Below, one piece after another: positions 1 through 12,693 of a stretch of DNA of 64,000 nucleotides. The DNA lies in NCBI GenBank assembly GCA_016630905.1, contig WBMQ01000003.1:2542001-2606000 (forward strand), read 5' to 3'. Position 1 is the first letter of the stretch. Each line of letters begins with the position of its first letter. Under the pieces are notes generated by a model. That model saw only the letters and a program-made list of their open reading frames with translations, had not been told where the DNA came from and made no database searches. The DNA is from Capillidium heterosporum. Taxonomy: Eukaryota > Entomophthoromycota > Entomophthoromycetes > Entomophthorales > Capillidiaceae. The position numbers and the translations under genes were made by a program.

Positions 1-441
1 TTCTGAAGTTAAATTTACAAATTTGAGTTCTTCAAGCTTGAGTCCATTTACCTTGGCTCTCTATAATTGTCTTTTAAACCAGTATTTGAAAATATAATAT
101 TATAGGAAGTTATGGTATTAAGCTCATATAGCTTTTACTTCAGCAAAAACGCAGTTTTATTAGGCTCAAAGCTTTAAATTAGCTTTTTATAGCACTCTCA
201 ACTATTTGGGTATAAGGTGATTGCATTTTTGGATAGGTATACTTGGTCATTGTTGGATTTTAAAATGCTAAGCCCTTAAGCATGACCGATTGAAAGCAAA
301 CTTGAAATACTCTAACGCAGGACTAAATGCTTTATTTGTATTGATAATATCTTAAAGGTTTATCAACATTGAACTAAAAAGTAATAGTATCATATATAAA
401 TCTAAAATCAATTTATTGCCTATCTATATATATGTCGAAAA
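1..441. other. Gene-free flank
   Basis: AT-rich sequence downstream of the first BBE-like gene. I see no coding signal on either strand beyond the 3' end of that gene. Confidence 0.5.
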
Positions 442-1984
442 TCAATCCTCCAAATCCATCTTGATATCAGCCATAGATACAGGGATGGACTGATTATTAG
501 AAAAGTAGTTGTTGGGGTCGTAGGTAGTCTTGACATCAACAAGCTTCTGCAAGTTATTGCCATAAAATCTAACCAGACTGTTATCTAAATCCTCATCGAC
601 ATAGTTGAAGTAAGCCTCTTTGTTGACGATCTTGTTCTGTCTAAGACCAACTTCAAAAGCATTAATCCAAGGTTTACCAGCATCACCTTTGGCCAAAGTA
701 TCGGCCTCATTAACCAATTGAATGGAATAGAGGTTAGTATGGCGGTGTGAGAAGGCAGTCTCTGAGTTGCTCTTCTTGTCCAAGGCGCCACCTTGCAGAT
801 CCATGAGGAGGTAACCCTTCTCAGGCATCTTTTCAAACAGTTTTTTATAAGCAGTGATCTGTTTGTCGTCAAGGCGCTTGGATATGTAAAAGGATTTGGC
901 CTTGAAGTAAAAGGGAGTGTGAATGTGCGAATTGACACTGGGTATCTCGTCGATACTCTTGAGTTTGTCCAACTCACCGAGGTTGACAATCATCTCGATG
1001 AAGGTCATCGACTTCTTGAAACCCTCTTGTTTGAAGTTTGATGGGAAGTGGGTGAGCATCTCCTTGGCGAATTTCTCGTTAGCATCATCAGATCCGGCTT
1101 GGATGACCGAAGTGATGGTTAAACCACCCTCACCTTTTTCAGCGTCCTTCTTGTAGATGCGGAACACTGAAGTAACGGACGGTTGGGGATTGCTGATGGC
1201 CCAGTTTTGCCACGCGTCGTACACCTTATTGAAATCGTCAAAGTCGTACTTCATAGATAGGAGTATGACATTGGGACTGGCATCGAAGGCTTGCAGCTTG
1301 AACTTGGTGACGATGCCATAGTTGCCAGTACCAGCACCTCGCATGGCCCAGAACAAGTCCGAGTTCTCCTTCTCACTCAGCTTCTTGATCTCACCGTTGG
1401 CTGTTACTATCTCTAACTCGAGGACACGGTCGATCATAAAACCATGCTTGCGGGAGGAGAAGCCATATCCACCACCTAAGGTGTGGCCGGACATACCTAC
1501 GGTGGGGCAGGAACCGGCTGGGATACCGTACTTACCAGCCTTCCATAAGCGGTAATAGGCGTGACCCAGCAAAGTACCGGATCCGAAATCAGGCGACCAA
1601 AGTCTTGGGATCAATGGTAAACGAATTGACGTCGACTAGATCAATGACCACATGATTGTCTGAGTTCAAAGAGTATTTTTCGTAAGAGTGACCGCCGCAT
1701 CTAGGAACAACAGGGACCTTGTGTTCTACACCGCATAGGATGCTGGATTGGACGTCCTTGGTATCTTTGACTCGGATATAACCTCTGGGGTTGATCTTCT
1801 TCTTCAAGTTCCACTGGTGGTTATGCCATTTGTACTTCTCACTCAACTTGTCCAAGACTATGCGGTCCTGAGCTACTCCTTTGGCTTCGAGGCACTTTCC
1901 AAAATCTTCGTACTTGTCGCCAAGGACACCGGTCAGTAGGCAGGTGCAGAGGATGGTGATAACGTTTTTCAAGGTGAATACCAT
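442..1984 (-). pseudogene. BBE-family FAD oxidase, broken by one extra base
   Basis: Secreted FAD-linked oxidoreductase of the berberine-bridge-enzyme family (FAD_binding_4 then BBE domain). The family oxidises sugars, alcohols or secondary metabolites and uses O2. The start at 1984 gives a hydrophobic signal peptide of about 22 residues, then the DKYEDF segment shared by every copy in this window. GGHSYE holds the histidine (residue 99) expected to bind FAD; the preceding residue is Cys, where the other copies have Ser. The second FAD-binding cysteine lies in GSCPTVG. The C-terminal part keeps YFNYVDEDLDNSLVRFYGNN and the NNQSIP motif. The frame breaks after residue 131 at 1589-1592: coding GCC TGA TTT CGG replaces GCC GAA TTC GGA, a net gain of one base that creates a stop. 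Everything downstream is intact (442-1614), so the break is very recent or a consensus error. A TATA box (TATTTATA on the + strand) lies at 2068-2075. Confidence 0.85.
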
Positions 1985-2067
1985 TGTATGTGTTCTAAAA
2001 GCTGATGTCTAATTTTCCTTGTCTTCAACTGTTTGTTGGTGCTGTTCAGTAGTTACTTCCTTCATGC

Positions 2068-2075
2068 TATTTATA
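2068..2075 (-). promoter_or_regulatory. TATA box of the first BBE gene
   Basis: TATAAATA on the minus strand, 84 nt upstream of the start codon at 1984. Similar motifs sit 65-90 nt upstream of the intact BBE genes. Confidence 0.5.
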
Positions 2076-2089
2076 CCCATGCTACAAAG

Positions 2090-5000
2090 TCTTATGGTTT
2101 TGGTGGTAGCGATAGCTTAGTATAACGGTAGTTGCTCATTCAATTCGGAAGCTTTGAATTTTGGGTTCACAGCAGCCATTGTATGATCGAATGAAAGCTA
2201 TTTACCGAATATTTAATAAACATAAATGTTTAAAAGTATATTAGTAAATAGGTTTGGTGGTATACTTGATGGTTACTTTTAATTATATGTTTCTAATATC
2301 TTTTGTTGATGCAGTGCTCAACCCATCTGTCGAACACCTGCTAAGCTTCACTCTTTTTTGCTCACTATAATTTTAGCAGCTAAAATAGACATCTTATACT
2401 TGAACTACTTATCGTGGGTAATATTACTGCTTTAAAATGTAGGTTTTGTTATGGCAATTTTCCTTCAAATTCTTATACTCAAACGAATATATGAAAATTT
2501 TTAACTTTAGCTCATATTATGATGAAGGTTGGAATTAGTATCCATCTGAGATTTTCTATACCGCTCATTATTAATAGAATAAATATAACAAAACTTTCAC
2601 AAACTAACTATAGGAATCATGCACATCACACTTTATTAATTACAGACTTATCAGCACCTATTTAATAAACTGCAAAGTAAATGTTGCATGATATTTGCAA
2701 GGCGAGGGTTGCCTGCAAATTATTTTTACACATACTTTTAAAATACCACCAGCCTGAAAGTAGGCCCCTCAATATGGCCTGCCTAAAAATATATGCTAAT
2801 AGAGCAAATAAACCTCGTTAAATATGTACAATAAAATTTTGAGCAAATTTTTCAACCCATCTATCAAACGTATACTTTTTCATTAGATAAAGAATCGGCA
2901 AGCTATGGGAATATTCCAAAAGACGTATTGATACCTTTGCCCTAATTTCAGTAATTTATATATTGAAATTTAAGGTGCAATCAAGTAAAAATATGTTATT
3001 TCAAATGTACTTTGGTATAGGTAGCTAATATTAATACAATTTAGAAAGTTTTGTGAGAATTTTGTTGATAGCTATAAACTACTATATAAATTTGCTGTAT
3101 TGTAATCTATAGTTTCGTATATACTCTATATGATATAGTAAAAAAATATGCTTGAAAATTCATCACAATAAGTGTAGGGTAAATTTTTTACAAAACTATA
3201 TATATGAATGAGGCATGATTGTAATTAGATTTGATCACCATGTTTTCACCGTAAATTTTTAAATTAAATTTCGATTAGCGATAGTATAATTTAATGAAGC
3301 ATATATGCATAGAATGTTATTTAACTTCCAGTAATGCTTGATATTGAAATATTTACCTCCTTTGTAGGCTGAAGATTTTAAAATTTTGATATACAGTGTA
3401 CTTTCTATAAACTTTAGTAGTTCAAGTTGAAGTCAACAGTGCACAACTTAGACTACGTACCTGTAAACTTTGGATCGAAAATATGTATTGTATGTGTATT
3501 CTAAATACCATTTCGATACCTTTGATTTTTTAAAATAGTACTATATTGAAATTTAAGAGTAAATCATTTTTTAGTGGTGGGCATTTGTAGGATATTTCCG
3601 ATTCAAATGCTAAATTACTTCCTAATAGAGTAAATATTTAGGTTTGGAAATTTAAAGGTTGCATTCTATTGGTTCACAATTATTAGGCTACAATGCATTA
3701 AATTTATATAAATAAAATTTACAATAATTTTGAACAGAGTGATACTTAAATTAAGCTACTGCTTATTAAAACGTTGCTTGAACAGACTTTCTACCTACAT
3801 TAGAAACGTTATTGGCGAATAAACATATAAACTTATCGCTAGATTTAAGATCGATTTACTCTGGGATTAACAAAATCCTTTATGTAAAAACTAATGAGTA
3901 TAATTTGCAGGAATTCTATTCAAATAACTAATATTCCCGAACGAGGTAGTATACCTTTATCAATTGGCAATATATAGATCTGATAAAGTAAATTTGAGTA
4001 TCTTCACTGCATTTCAGCCTTGCTTGTAATTCGGAATAGGCCCACCAATTCGTAGATGGGTTGGCTTTAACTGATAAGTCACCTTAGCTGAGTCAATGAT
4101 AAGATCTAGTTCTTTTAAAAACCGATGGTAAATGAGCTTATAAATTTAGATAGAAATGATATATTACTCTGCTCAGAACATGTAAATATAAATAAAATTA
4201 TAGCTTTTAATCTATAAATTCAGAACGAAATAGGTAAACTTCACAAAATTCCTGAACTTGAAATACTATTCGTATTCAATTTCAGCTTTCACCTTTCTGT
4301 ATCAAACTCTATATGAATTTTACGAATCTTTATACGAATTAGAATCCGGAAGTTGATTAATCCATATTGTATAATTTGCTAAAAGTAACTAGGATTTAAT
4401 CTCTAAAATAGGACCATGTCAGTGTCAAATAACTAAGAGGAGAAAAACTGAATCGATACTTTTGTACAATGTAAGCTCAAATTTAGTTTTCAGATCCAAT
4501 ACCTCATACTTACAAACTTGTTTCCGCTTCTAAAACAACGATTGAATCCATTGAATCCTCTGAAATGGTTGGAAAAGTGGAGATACAGCAGCTTTTAGCC
4601 TGAAATATCCTTGAGCTTTAGCTCAGCACTCTGTCGTTAGTAGCTTAATACTATTCAGCTAAGGAAAGAGGTCTTTATTTGACAGTAAGAATAGAGTCTT
4701 TATCAGTAATTTGTAAATTTGTGATCAATCCCAGCCCTGAATGTCCTAGTTTTGATGATGAATAATAATGTTTAAATTTTCATTCATACGCTTTAATAAA
4801 CTTGGATCTTTTATAATGACACTTGGATAATCTTCTATTGGTTTTCTGATTGATTTTTTAGCTTTGAGCTATAATTTGGATTATATTCAATTAGATGGAG
4901 AAGTCTATCACAACATATTGAAGTGAGTTTCCATCATCAATTTATAAAAGATAAAAAATAAATGAGAGTATTCGAATACCTGCCTAAATTTTATACATTT

Positions 5001-5240
5001 CTCTAAGAAAATTTCAAGATATGCATTTCAATTTCAAACTCTATGAACCTTTTATTTATACTTAATATATATTATATCTATGAGATTAAAGGTGAAGCAT
5101 CCACAACCTACCATAAAAGATTTAAAGCCTACCCAAAACCTACAACCCTTATTTTCCTAATGTACATTTATATTGACATTCCTCATAGTTACAGGAATAG
5201 ATTAGTTGTTAGAGAAATAATTGAGAGTCATGTAAAACCT
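2090..5240. other. AT-rich intergenic DNA
   Basis: About 3.1 kb with no credible reading frame, RNA gene or repeat that I can recognise. The only ORF that touches it, near 5043, is short and has no family features. Confidence 0.5.
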
Positions 5241-5249
5241 TGGTATTAA

Positions 5250-6570
5250 TTAACTTGAATAAACTCTTACTGTAGAACCTAATAAAGCCTCAATCCAAAT
5301 TCTCATCAAAGTGGCTAATGTAAACCTGATTATTGACGATTTTATGGTGTCGAAATTCAACTTCAAAAGCGTTCTGCCAAGATCTATTAACTTTATCTTG
5401 TTGTAGCAAGTTCCTTTCGACAAAAAACTGCAAAATTTATAAATTGAAATTATGGTAGTTAAAGACCATCTCACTACTACCTCAATTGTTCAAGGCACCA
5501 TCTTGAAGATCTATGAGGAGGTGTCCATCTTTAAATCGATATTTTAACAGCTACTTGAAAGCTTCAATTTGAGTATTATCCAAACGTTTAGATATATAAA
5601 AAGATTTTGACTTAAAATAGTAGAGAGTTGATATTGAAGTTTAGATGGGTCATGTTGTCGACGCTCTTGAGACTGAGACTACACAAGTAGATGATCGTAT
5701 CAGTAAATGACATCTACTTCTTGAAGCCATCCCTTTTGAAGTTTTGGGAGAGATACTTGACTATTTCCTGAGAGCAACTGTTGTTATCAGTTTCCGATCC
5801 AGTTTAGATAATGGAGGTGATGGTGATACTGCTCCCATTGTTAATGTTGAAGACAAAGGTAATCAATTTTTGAAGCTTCAATATATCTCATTACTGAAAA
5901 GCTTCGTAGGAGCTTGTGAATATGTCAAAGTCGTATTGTAATGTTAAACTTTGGACTTTAGTACTTATATCAAAGTCTTGGATCTTTAATTTGGTAGTGA
6001 TTCCAAAGCATCCAGTACCGGCACTATGTATAACTCAAAGCAGGTTGGAGTTCTGGTTTTCGTTGAGAATCATAACTTCACCCTTGATCTTAATCATCTC
6101 TATCTCAAAGGTGTTGCCGATCATGGAATCATATTTGCGATTAGAGAAACCATATCTATCACTCAGAGCATGACCTGCGATGCTACTGATTCAAAAACTA
6201 CTAGCCTTTCATAGCTTGTAGTAAGTATGTCCTATTAAGACATTTGATACAAACTCAGCCATCATGGACTATCGAGTTTGAAGGAATTGATGTTGACAAG
6301 ATCAATTTTTTGCAAAAGTGACCATCATTTCTCGATACGATAAGAGCCTTGTTCTGGGTAGCCACATATGATACTGGATTAAATATTCTCGATATTTTAC
6401 ATTTGAATATAATTGAGAGAGTTTACGGGCTTTCACAAATTGAATTGATAATTATGGCACCTTTACTTTTCACTTCCCTAGTTCAAAATGATATTCTTGG
6501 ACTTGGCATCCTTTGAGACTAAGCAGATGCTGAAATCGTTGTACTTGTTGGTCATCGCATTGATTAAAAG
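5250..6570 (-). pseudogene. Decayed BBE-family oxidase
   Basis: Relic of the same oxidase family, recognisable end to end on the minus strand but broken by many stops and frameshifts. Near 6565-6478 it reads NKYNDFSICLVSKDAKSKN, matching the region just after the signal peptide in intact copies. The middle (about 6230-5930) matches the Gly-rich FAD loop and the phenylalanine-rich stretch on the other side of the GSCPTVG motif. Near 5400-5280 it reads LKLNFDTIKSSIIRFTLATL and, in other frames, pieces of the NAFE...KIVN...YI motif near the C terminus. It lies downstream of the first BBE gene in the same orientation, as an old tandem duplicate would. Unlike the other frame breaks here, this is genuine long-term decay. 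Confidence 0.8.
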
Positions 6571-6659
6571 AGGAAATGAAGCTAGAGTTAGTTGCTTTCC
6601 ATGTAAGTGATATTTTACTATTGATATTTGTTGTTGAAATTTATTTGATACTGATCTCA

Positions 6660-9600
6660 AGTTCTTATTTTAATTATTTATACACATTTCCCTTCCATAG
6701 TAGTTTAATGTGCAGCTAAACTAATATAAAGTAGACCTTCACGTCGTTTTGAATATTTGACCTATTCGTACCTATATATAAATTATCCTTTTACCTGCTT
6801 ATACAGTACTTTTGTTTATTACTGCTATGAGCTAATTTTTACATTTAGTTACGTTGCTTCTCTTAAAAGTACATCGGACAGCCCTACTTGAAGGAATAAT
6901 GGATATCAGCTTAAACAGTTACTTTTGACTTTATTGTTTATTTAACAAACATTTCATCATCATTTTTATAGCTTCGAGTTTTATTGATGTTAGGAATTAT
7001 TCTCATTAGCATATTACTTTCTATAAAAGTTATTAGTTTTGAGAATAGATTAACATTAGGTATATTATATACCATTATTCACTTGTATTGCTATAAATGG
7101 ATTTTAGGTTTTATATAGGTAACTGTATGCAATAATAAACAGATATCTTTGTATCGGAGGTATTATGGACATGTCACCCTACCTCATCAAAGTAGTAATT
7201 GTATTTTGAAAGCGATAGTGCTTTATAAATTTTTCTATAAAAAACAAAGGGAATATATAAAATAGGCTATATTTCACCAGTAGTAATAAAAGTTTTACAT
7301 TATTCGCTTAATAATTTCAAAATAGCTTAAAACTATTTGGTAAAAGCCAAGTCTAAAGTATTGGATCTGGATATAACTTTCTATAAAGTACCAAATAACG
7401 TCAATACACTTTTATGCTTAATTGAACTACCAGTGATTTTAAAAACAATAGTTTACTACCAATGCAATTATAATTCTAAAAAATAGATAGTCTTTGATCC
7501 CATTTTTTAACTGTTGGTTTACCAATAATCAACAAAACTATATATAATTTCGACTTTGCTATCCTTTCAACATTAAATAGTATATTAAAAGTTACGTAAA
7601 TTTTTTTGGGTGCTGGCAAATCGGCAGTTGAAAATAAGACCTTCGATTTGACTTAAATAGCTCAAATATACTAAAATAATTTGTCAACATTAGGCACTCT
7701 TTCTAGAATATATTTTCAAATAGAGTTATACTAGTAACCTGCAAAGTTTTAGATAGTTTGGGTCAAAGTCAATATCCCCAGCTAGCTATTAAGACCACTA
7801 CACATACTATGGGTTACAATTAGGTTAAAGTTTACTGAATAGTGACATACTCCTATTTGAAAGTGAACTCACCAACCGACATTTTGGTTCGAAACTAGCT
7901 AAACAAATAGAAAAAGTGTATAGCTCAGCCTCAAAGTGGACACCTTTGAATTTGAAACTTTAGAAAGCTTATTTGATTTACTCAAGAGATAGAAAGATGC
8001 CAAGTAGATTCACCAGCTATTTCAACTACTTGGAACTTTCAATGAATTCCCGAAACTTCTCTACTCTAGCATACTGTAAAGTACAAAATGCACTTTTAAC
8101 ACCCTTAACACCTTTAACATACCAATTCTTTTTAACAAAGTTGAAGGACAAGGCTCTGAAAGTTTACTGCATTAGTGTAGTATATATTTTATAATTAAAG
8201 CTTTCTATATTGTACTTGCTAGAAACATCAGTAGTCTACTTGAATAAGGAGTGTAAAATGATTTTTAGATAGATATTAAATAATAGTGTCATAGCGGCTC
8301 TGCTAGAGAATTAATCTACCTATTTTAAATTCTGGCGATTCAGGTATATCAATTCAAATTTATAATTCGAATATTTTTGCTTTAAGCTTCAGTATTGTTT
8401 TAATATTTAAAAAATTCGTCGCTCAATAGAACCTATTAAATCGCTAGCTAGTTGGCTTTTTTATTGTTCCCACATTGACTGTCCTATTAGTACTCTAATA
8501 TAGCATACTATTTTATTATGCTTGTGCCTTATATAGTATTGTTAAAGACTTAGTTTGACTTTATCCAATTTGAATCATGCATTCATGAGTTTGAAAGTTG
8601 GCATCAGTTTAAAATCAACTTTGTACATTTTTATATTGGGACTTTGGAACATAACTAAATTAAAAATTATTTCAAACCACAAACCTACCTTTGAGGTATA
8701 GTAGTCTCAGTTTTTTTACTTAAAATTGAGGTATATGATATTAAAAACGCGCTTTTAGGATTCCAAGATATAAAAGTGGCTGGATCTACTAGATGCAGCT
8801 ATAGAATCCCTCTATATTTGATATTAAAGGCCTATATTAGCACCGATATTGAAGACTGCACCTTACATAAAACTAAAACCAAATGCACCCAAACTTGATT
8901 TATTAATTAAACTTTAATATATAATCTGTCAGATCCTTGTAGTTAGGATAAGCAGATGCTAATTTGTTTAATGTTGCTAACTATAATCTTAAAACTTCCC
9001 CCTTGCTCCTTTTTCTTTCGTGTGAACGCTCATACCTTTTAATTTGCTTTATTATGTATCAATTTTACTTTTAAAATTTTTCGTTAAGTCGACTTTTGTT
9101 ACATTATCTCTATACTAGCTGCTACTACTATTGTAGTCAGTTGGAACTATGTTCCATCTGTTTCCTAAAATAAATAATTAAATAATATCATCCTGGAAAT
9201 TGATATATCCAGTTTTCAACATAGTATATCAATAGCCTTTTAAACAAAGGTTTAAGTTTTTTAGATTTAAGAAATCCATAATTAACTTGCATATAATTTC
9301 CTGAGTCAAAACGTAAACTAACCTTCTCACTTTGAAATTAAGAGTTTACTATTTAGAAGGGTATCTAGCATTCTTAATTTGATTTTATATACGTATTAGT
9401 ATAGTGAACTATCAATGATAGCAGCTCAACACCAATGATTATTTTTAGTATATACTGAAGAGCTCGAACTATAATATCATTGGAATGTGATTTTTCTCTA
9501 ATATACCTTTATTTAAATACAAACTATCAGTATAGAGTTAAAAGAGACACAGTGATAGATTAAAGCTGGTGAGTGGGTAGCATACCTTTATTAGATGAAG

Positions 9601-9835
9601 TTCGATCCTTTATATTAAAAAGTATAAAACTTCGGCCAAAAACCATATCTTTATCAAAAATTCACTATACCCAGTTCAAATAATGGGATATAGAACTTTC
9701 AATTACACATGGATCCAATGGATCTTGCTTAATCTAATTAAAAATACTATTTAGCCAACATAGCCCACTACTTTTTAAGTAAACATTTGTTATTAATCAT
9801 CATTTGAATCCATTCTGAAATTGAACAAGGTTAGA
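6660..9835. other. AT-rich intergenic DNA
   Basis: About 3.2 kb with only short, unsupported ORFs (for example 7973-8194 on +, which has no family features). I see no RNA gene or clear mobile element. Confidence 0.45.
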
Positions 9836-9840
9836 TTCTC

Positions 9841-9870
9841 AGTTTCTTGCTGAAATTCACAATATGAAAA
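9841..9870. repeat. Short conserved block upstream of the BBE oxidase
   Basis: About 30 nt that differ by one base from 47779-47809 and, inverted, from 36901-36931. In all three cases the block lies about 570-580 nt upstream of the same BBE gene type, while the sequence between it and the core promoter has diverged at this locus. It could be a retained regulatory element or simply the last recognisable piece of the duplication. Confidence 0.45.
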
Positions 9871-10343
9871 CGCGCTGCATAATTTGATATGGACCTGGTA
9901 TTCAAACCTACATTTTTAATATTAACTAAAGTTAAAAATTAATCATGTTACCGGGTAACAGTAACAGATAAAAGAATATCTGATACTGGCGATTTAGTCC
10001 GAAATATAGTTTCCATAATTAGTAAAATGTTATCGCCGATCTAAGATGGATTCTTGAAATTTAACAAAAGTCCATGCCAAATTTCGACACTTGAAAGTTA
10101 AACCTATTTATAAACTATAGGTTTATCTAATAGCTACCAGTCCTTTATATATTGTATTATGAATACCTATGAATATAGCATCCTTCATTACTAAATAGTA
10201 TTCTGTAGCACAACGAAAATCTGATATGAGAGACCGAGGAGTAGGCTGCATAGATTACGGAAAAGTACTGGCAAAAATAACTTGAAGATCTACGTCGTAT
10301 TAAAGTACTGTCGCCTTTTGCTAAAACGTGGTGAGGAAAAACG

Positions 10344-10350
10344 TATAAAA
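10344..10350 (+). promoter_or_regulatory. TATA box
   Basis: TATAAAA, 65 nt upstream of the start codon at 10415. It is conserved at the equivalent place in the two arm copies (48288-48294, and inverted at 36417-36423). Confidence 0.6.
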
Positions 10351-10414
10351 GGCAAAGGCTTGAGTTGAAAAGTAGATATCAAGCAACATTAGAAAACAGA
10401 CTTTAATAGCTAGA

Positions 10415-11962
10415 ATGACATTCTCCTTGAAAGCCACAATCCCTTTAGTAGTTCTCTCTTTCGTATCCGGTGTGCTAGCCGACAAGTACGACGACTTCAG
10501 CAGCTGTCTAGCCTCCAGAGGTGTCGACCAGAAGAACATCGTGATGGATCAAAGTAGTGAGCAGTACAAGTGGCACAACCACCAGTGGAACCTGAAAAAG
10601 AAGATCGATCCCCGCGGTTACATTAGAGTCCAAGGAACCAAGGACATCCAGTCCAGCATCATCTGTGGTACCCAGAGCAACGTCTCGGTCGTACCAAGGA
10701 GCGGTGGTCACTCGTACGAAAAATACTCCCTCAACTCGAACACCCACGTTGTCATTGATCTCGTCGATGTCAACTCCTTCAAAGTTGATCCCAAGACCTT
10801 GGTAGCCGAATTCGGATCCGGTACTCTTCTAGGTCACGCCTATTACAAGCTATGGAAGGCTGGTCAGTACGGTATCCCCGCTGGCAGTTGCCCAACCGTC
10901 GGAATTTCTGGCCATACCCTAGGTGGCGGATACGGTTTCTCCTCCCGTAAGTATGGCTTTATGATTGACCGCGTTATCGAACTGGAGATGGTCAACGTCA
11001 AGGGTGAAGTCATGACCTTGAACGAAAACCAGAACAAGGAACTGTTCTGGGCTCTGCGTGGTGCCGGTACCGGAAACTTTGGTATTGTTACCAAGTTCAA
11101 GCTCCAAGCCTTCGACGCCAGCACCAAAGTCCAACGTTTAACCCTAAAGTACCCCTTCGAACAGTTCACCGAAGTTTACAAGGCCTGGCAGGAGTGGGCC
11201 ATCGCCCACCCTCGAAGCAGCGTCACCTCCGTCTTCCGTGCCAACAAGTATGAAGGCCTTACCATCTCATCCGTTATCCAAGAGTCATCCGAGGCTGAAA
11301 ACGACCGCTACGCTGAAGAAATAGTCAAGCACTTCCCCGCCAACTTCAGCAAGGACAACTACAAGCAGCAGATGACTTTCATTGAGATGGTTGTCCAATT
11401 CGGCGAGCTGGACCAGCTCAAGAGCATCGACGAAATCCCCAGCGTAAACTCCCACATCCACACCCCCTTTTACTTCAAAGCCAAGTCCTTCTACATCTCC
11501 AAGCGCTTGGACGACAAGCAGATCGAAGCTTACAAGAAGCTGTTTGACAACATGCCTCAGAAAGGCTACATGCTTATGGATTTGCAGGGCGGTGCCTTGG
11601 ACAACAAGGGCAACTCGGAGACTGCCTTCTCTCATCGCCAAACCAACCTGTACTCTCTCCAATTGGTAAACCAGGCCGATACTTTGGCTCAAGGTGAGGC
11701 TGGAAAGCCTTGGATCAACGCCTTCGAAGCCGGATTGAGGAAGGGCAAGATCGTCAACAGTGAAGCCTACTTTAACTACATCGATGAGGATTTGGATAAC
11801 AGTTTGGTGCGTTTCTACGGCAACAACCTTCCTAAGCTGGTTGATATCAAGGCCAAATTCGACTCCAACAACTACTTCTTCAACAACCAGTCCATCCCCA
11901 CCTCAATGAGCGGCATCAACATGAACAGTCCAGTAGAGGATTTGTCTTTAAAGTTTATATAG
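10415..11962 (+). CDS. Secreted BBE-family FAD-linked oxidase (copy C1)
   Basis: Intronless gene for a 515-aa secreted flavoprotein oxidase. Residues 1-22 form a signal peptide ending LSFVSGVLA. The FAD_binding_4 domain follows: His99 in PRSGGHSYEKY and Cys159 in AGSCPTVGISGHTLGGGYG are the two residues that bind FAD covalently in bicovalent members of the family. The C-terminal BBE domain carries YFNYIDEDLDNSLVRFYGNN and FFNNQSIP. Codons are strongly biased to C-ending forms (AAC, TTC, GCC, AAG), which suggests high expression. The last residues differ from the sister copies: an extra A in AACAGTCC (11927-11928) shifts the frame, so the protein ends PVEDLSLKFI instead of NMNVQ. The substrate is unknown; carbohydrate or secondary-metabolite oxidation is typical of the family. 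Confidence 0.93.
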   Translation: MTFSLKATIPLVVLSFVSGVLADKYDDFSSCLASRGVDQKNIVMDQSSEQYKWHNHQWNLKKKIDPRGYIRVQGTKDIQSSIICGTQSNVSVVPRSGGHSYEKYSLNSNTHVVIDLVDVNSFKVDPKTLVAEFGSGTLLGHAYYKLWKAGQYGIPAGSCPTVGISGHTLGGGYGFSSRKYGFMIDRVIELEMVNVKGEVMTLNENQNKELFWALRGAGTGNFGIVTKFKLQAFDASTKVQRLTLKYPFEQFTEVYKAWQEWAIAHPRSSVTSVFRANKYEGLTISSVIQESSEAENDRYAEEIVKHFPANFSKDNYKQQMTFIEMVVQFGELDQLKSIDEIPSVNSHIHTPFYFKAKSFYISKRLDDKQIEAYKKLFDNMPQKGYMLMDLQGGALDNKGNSETAFSHRQTNLYSLQLVNQADTLAQGEAGKPWINAFEAGLRKGKIVNSEAYFNYIDEDLDNSLVRFYGNNLPKLVDIKAKFDSNNYFFNNQSIPTSMSGINMNSPVEDLSLKFI

Positions 11963-11989
11963 ATTAATAAATTCATTTTAATAAACTAC

Positions 11990-12620
11990 ATTAATATTAT
12001 ATAAAACTAGTGTCTTGACAATGCTCCATATCGCTATTCATAGCTGTTACTTACATCCTTAACCATAACTGTTTTTCAACAGCCTGATTATGTTCTTCAT
12101 AGCCGTTATCTAAAATAGCATGATCTTATTCTTTATTGCTGTTTTTATAGCTTAATTCCATTCCCTAGTCTACTAATAAAGTCTTATTAATATAGTGCTA
12201 CTATGTGGTCTGAATTCTCTGTTTTTTCAGTTCGCTACTTCCTGGCTCTCTTCGCTTCTCTTCGGACTTACCTCCTTTGGGTGATTTATATTACCGATGC
12301 AATGATCCGTATTGATTCTACTGTTCCGGCCTATCCTATCATACGCCCCCATTATGACACCATCATTAGTTGAACCCAACGGCACCTTTATGGACCTTAC
12401 AATGCTCGACTGATAGCTACAAGGATACTAACGGTAGCTATATTTAACTATGTTGAAAATGGCTTAAATGTAAATGTAACTTTTATAGTTATTTGAATAG
12501 AATTTTCATCTTTGTACCGAATATAGGCTTGTAAAAGCACATATTCTTTCATAGCTTTAAAGCCGATATAAACTGAGCTGCTTTATAAAAGCCTTTAATG
12601 AGGTGAAAAAGTCAATTACT
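11990..12620. other. Intergenic DNA
   Basis: No supported gene. Short stretches with more C (about 12220-12400) could be remnants of coding sequence, but I recognise none. Confidence 0.35.
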
Positions 12621-12622
12621 AT

Positions 12623-12693
12623 TTGGTTCAGTAAAATTGAGTAGATATGCTTAAACTAAACCTAAGCATAGTTATTCAATTTTACTGAACCAA
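12623..12693. repeat. 71-nt hairpin element, copy 1
   Basis: Near-perfect inverted repeat of about 31-nt arms around a short loop. Both ends read TTGGTTCAGTAAAATTGA when each is taken inwards. A second element with the same length, ends and loop layout lies at 56494-56564. The size and structure suggest a very small MITE-like or other foldback element; there is no coding capacity. Confidence 0.75.

Larger units (their letters stand above)
10275..11983 (+). repeat. Third copy of the BBE gene block found in the palindrome arms
   Basis: Promoter, coding region and the first about 20 nt of 3' sequence are almost identical to 48219-49920 and, inverted, to the left-arm copy at 34810-36490. Similarity stops abruptly on both sides: at the AAAATAACTTGAAG segment upstream, and after the AATAAATTCATTTTAATA segment downstream. 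This is a single-gene duplication separate from the large palindrome. Confidence 0.85.
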
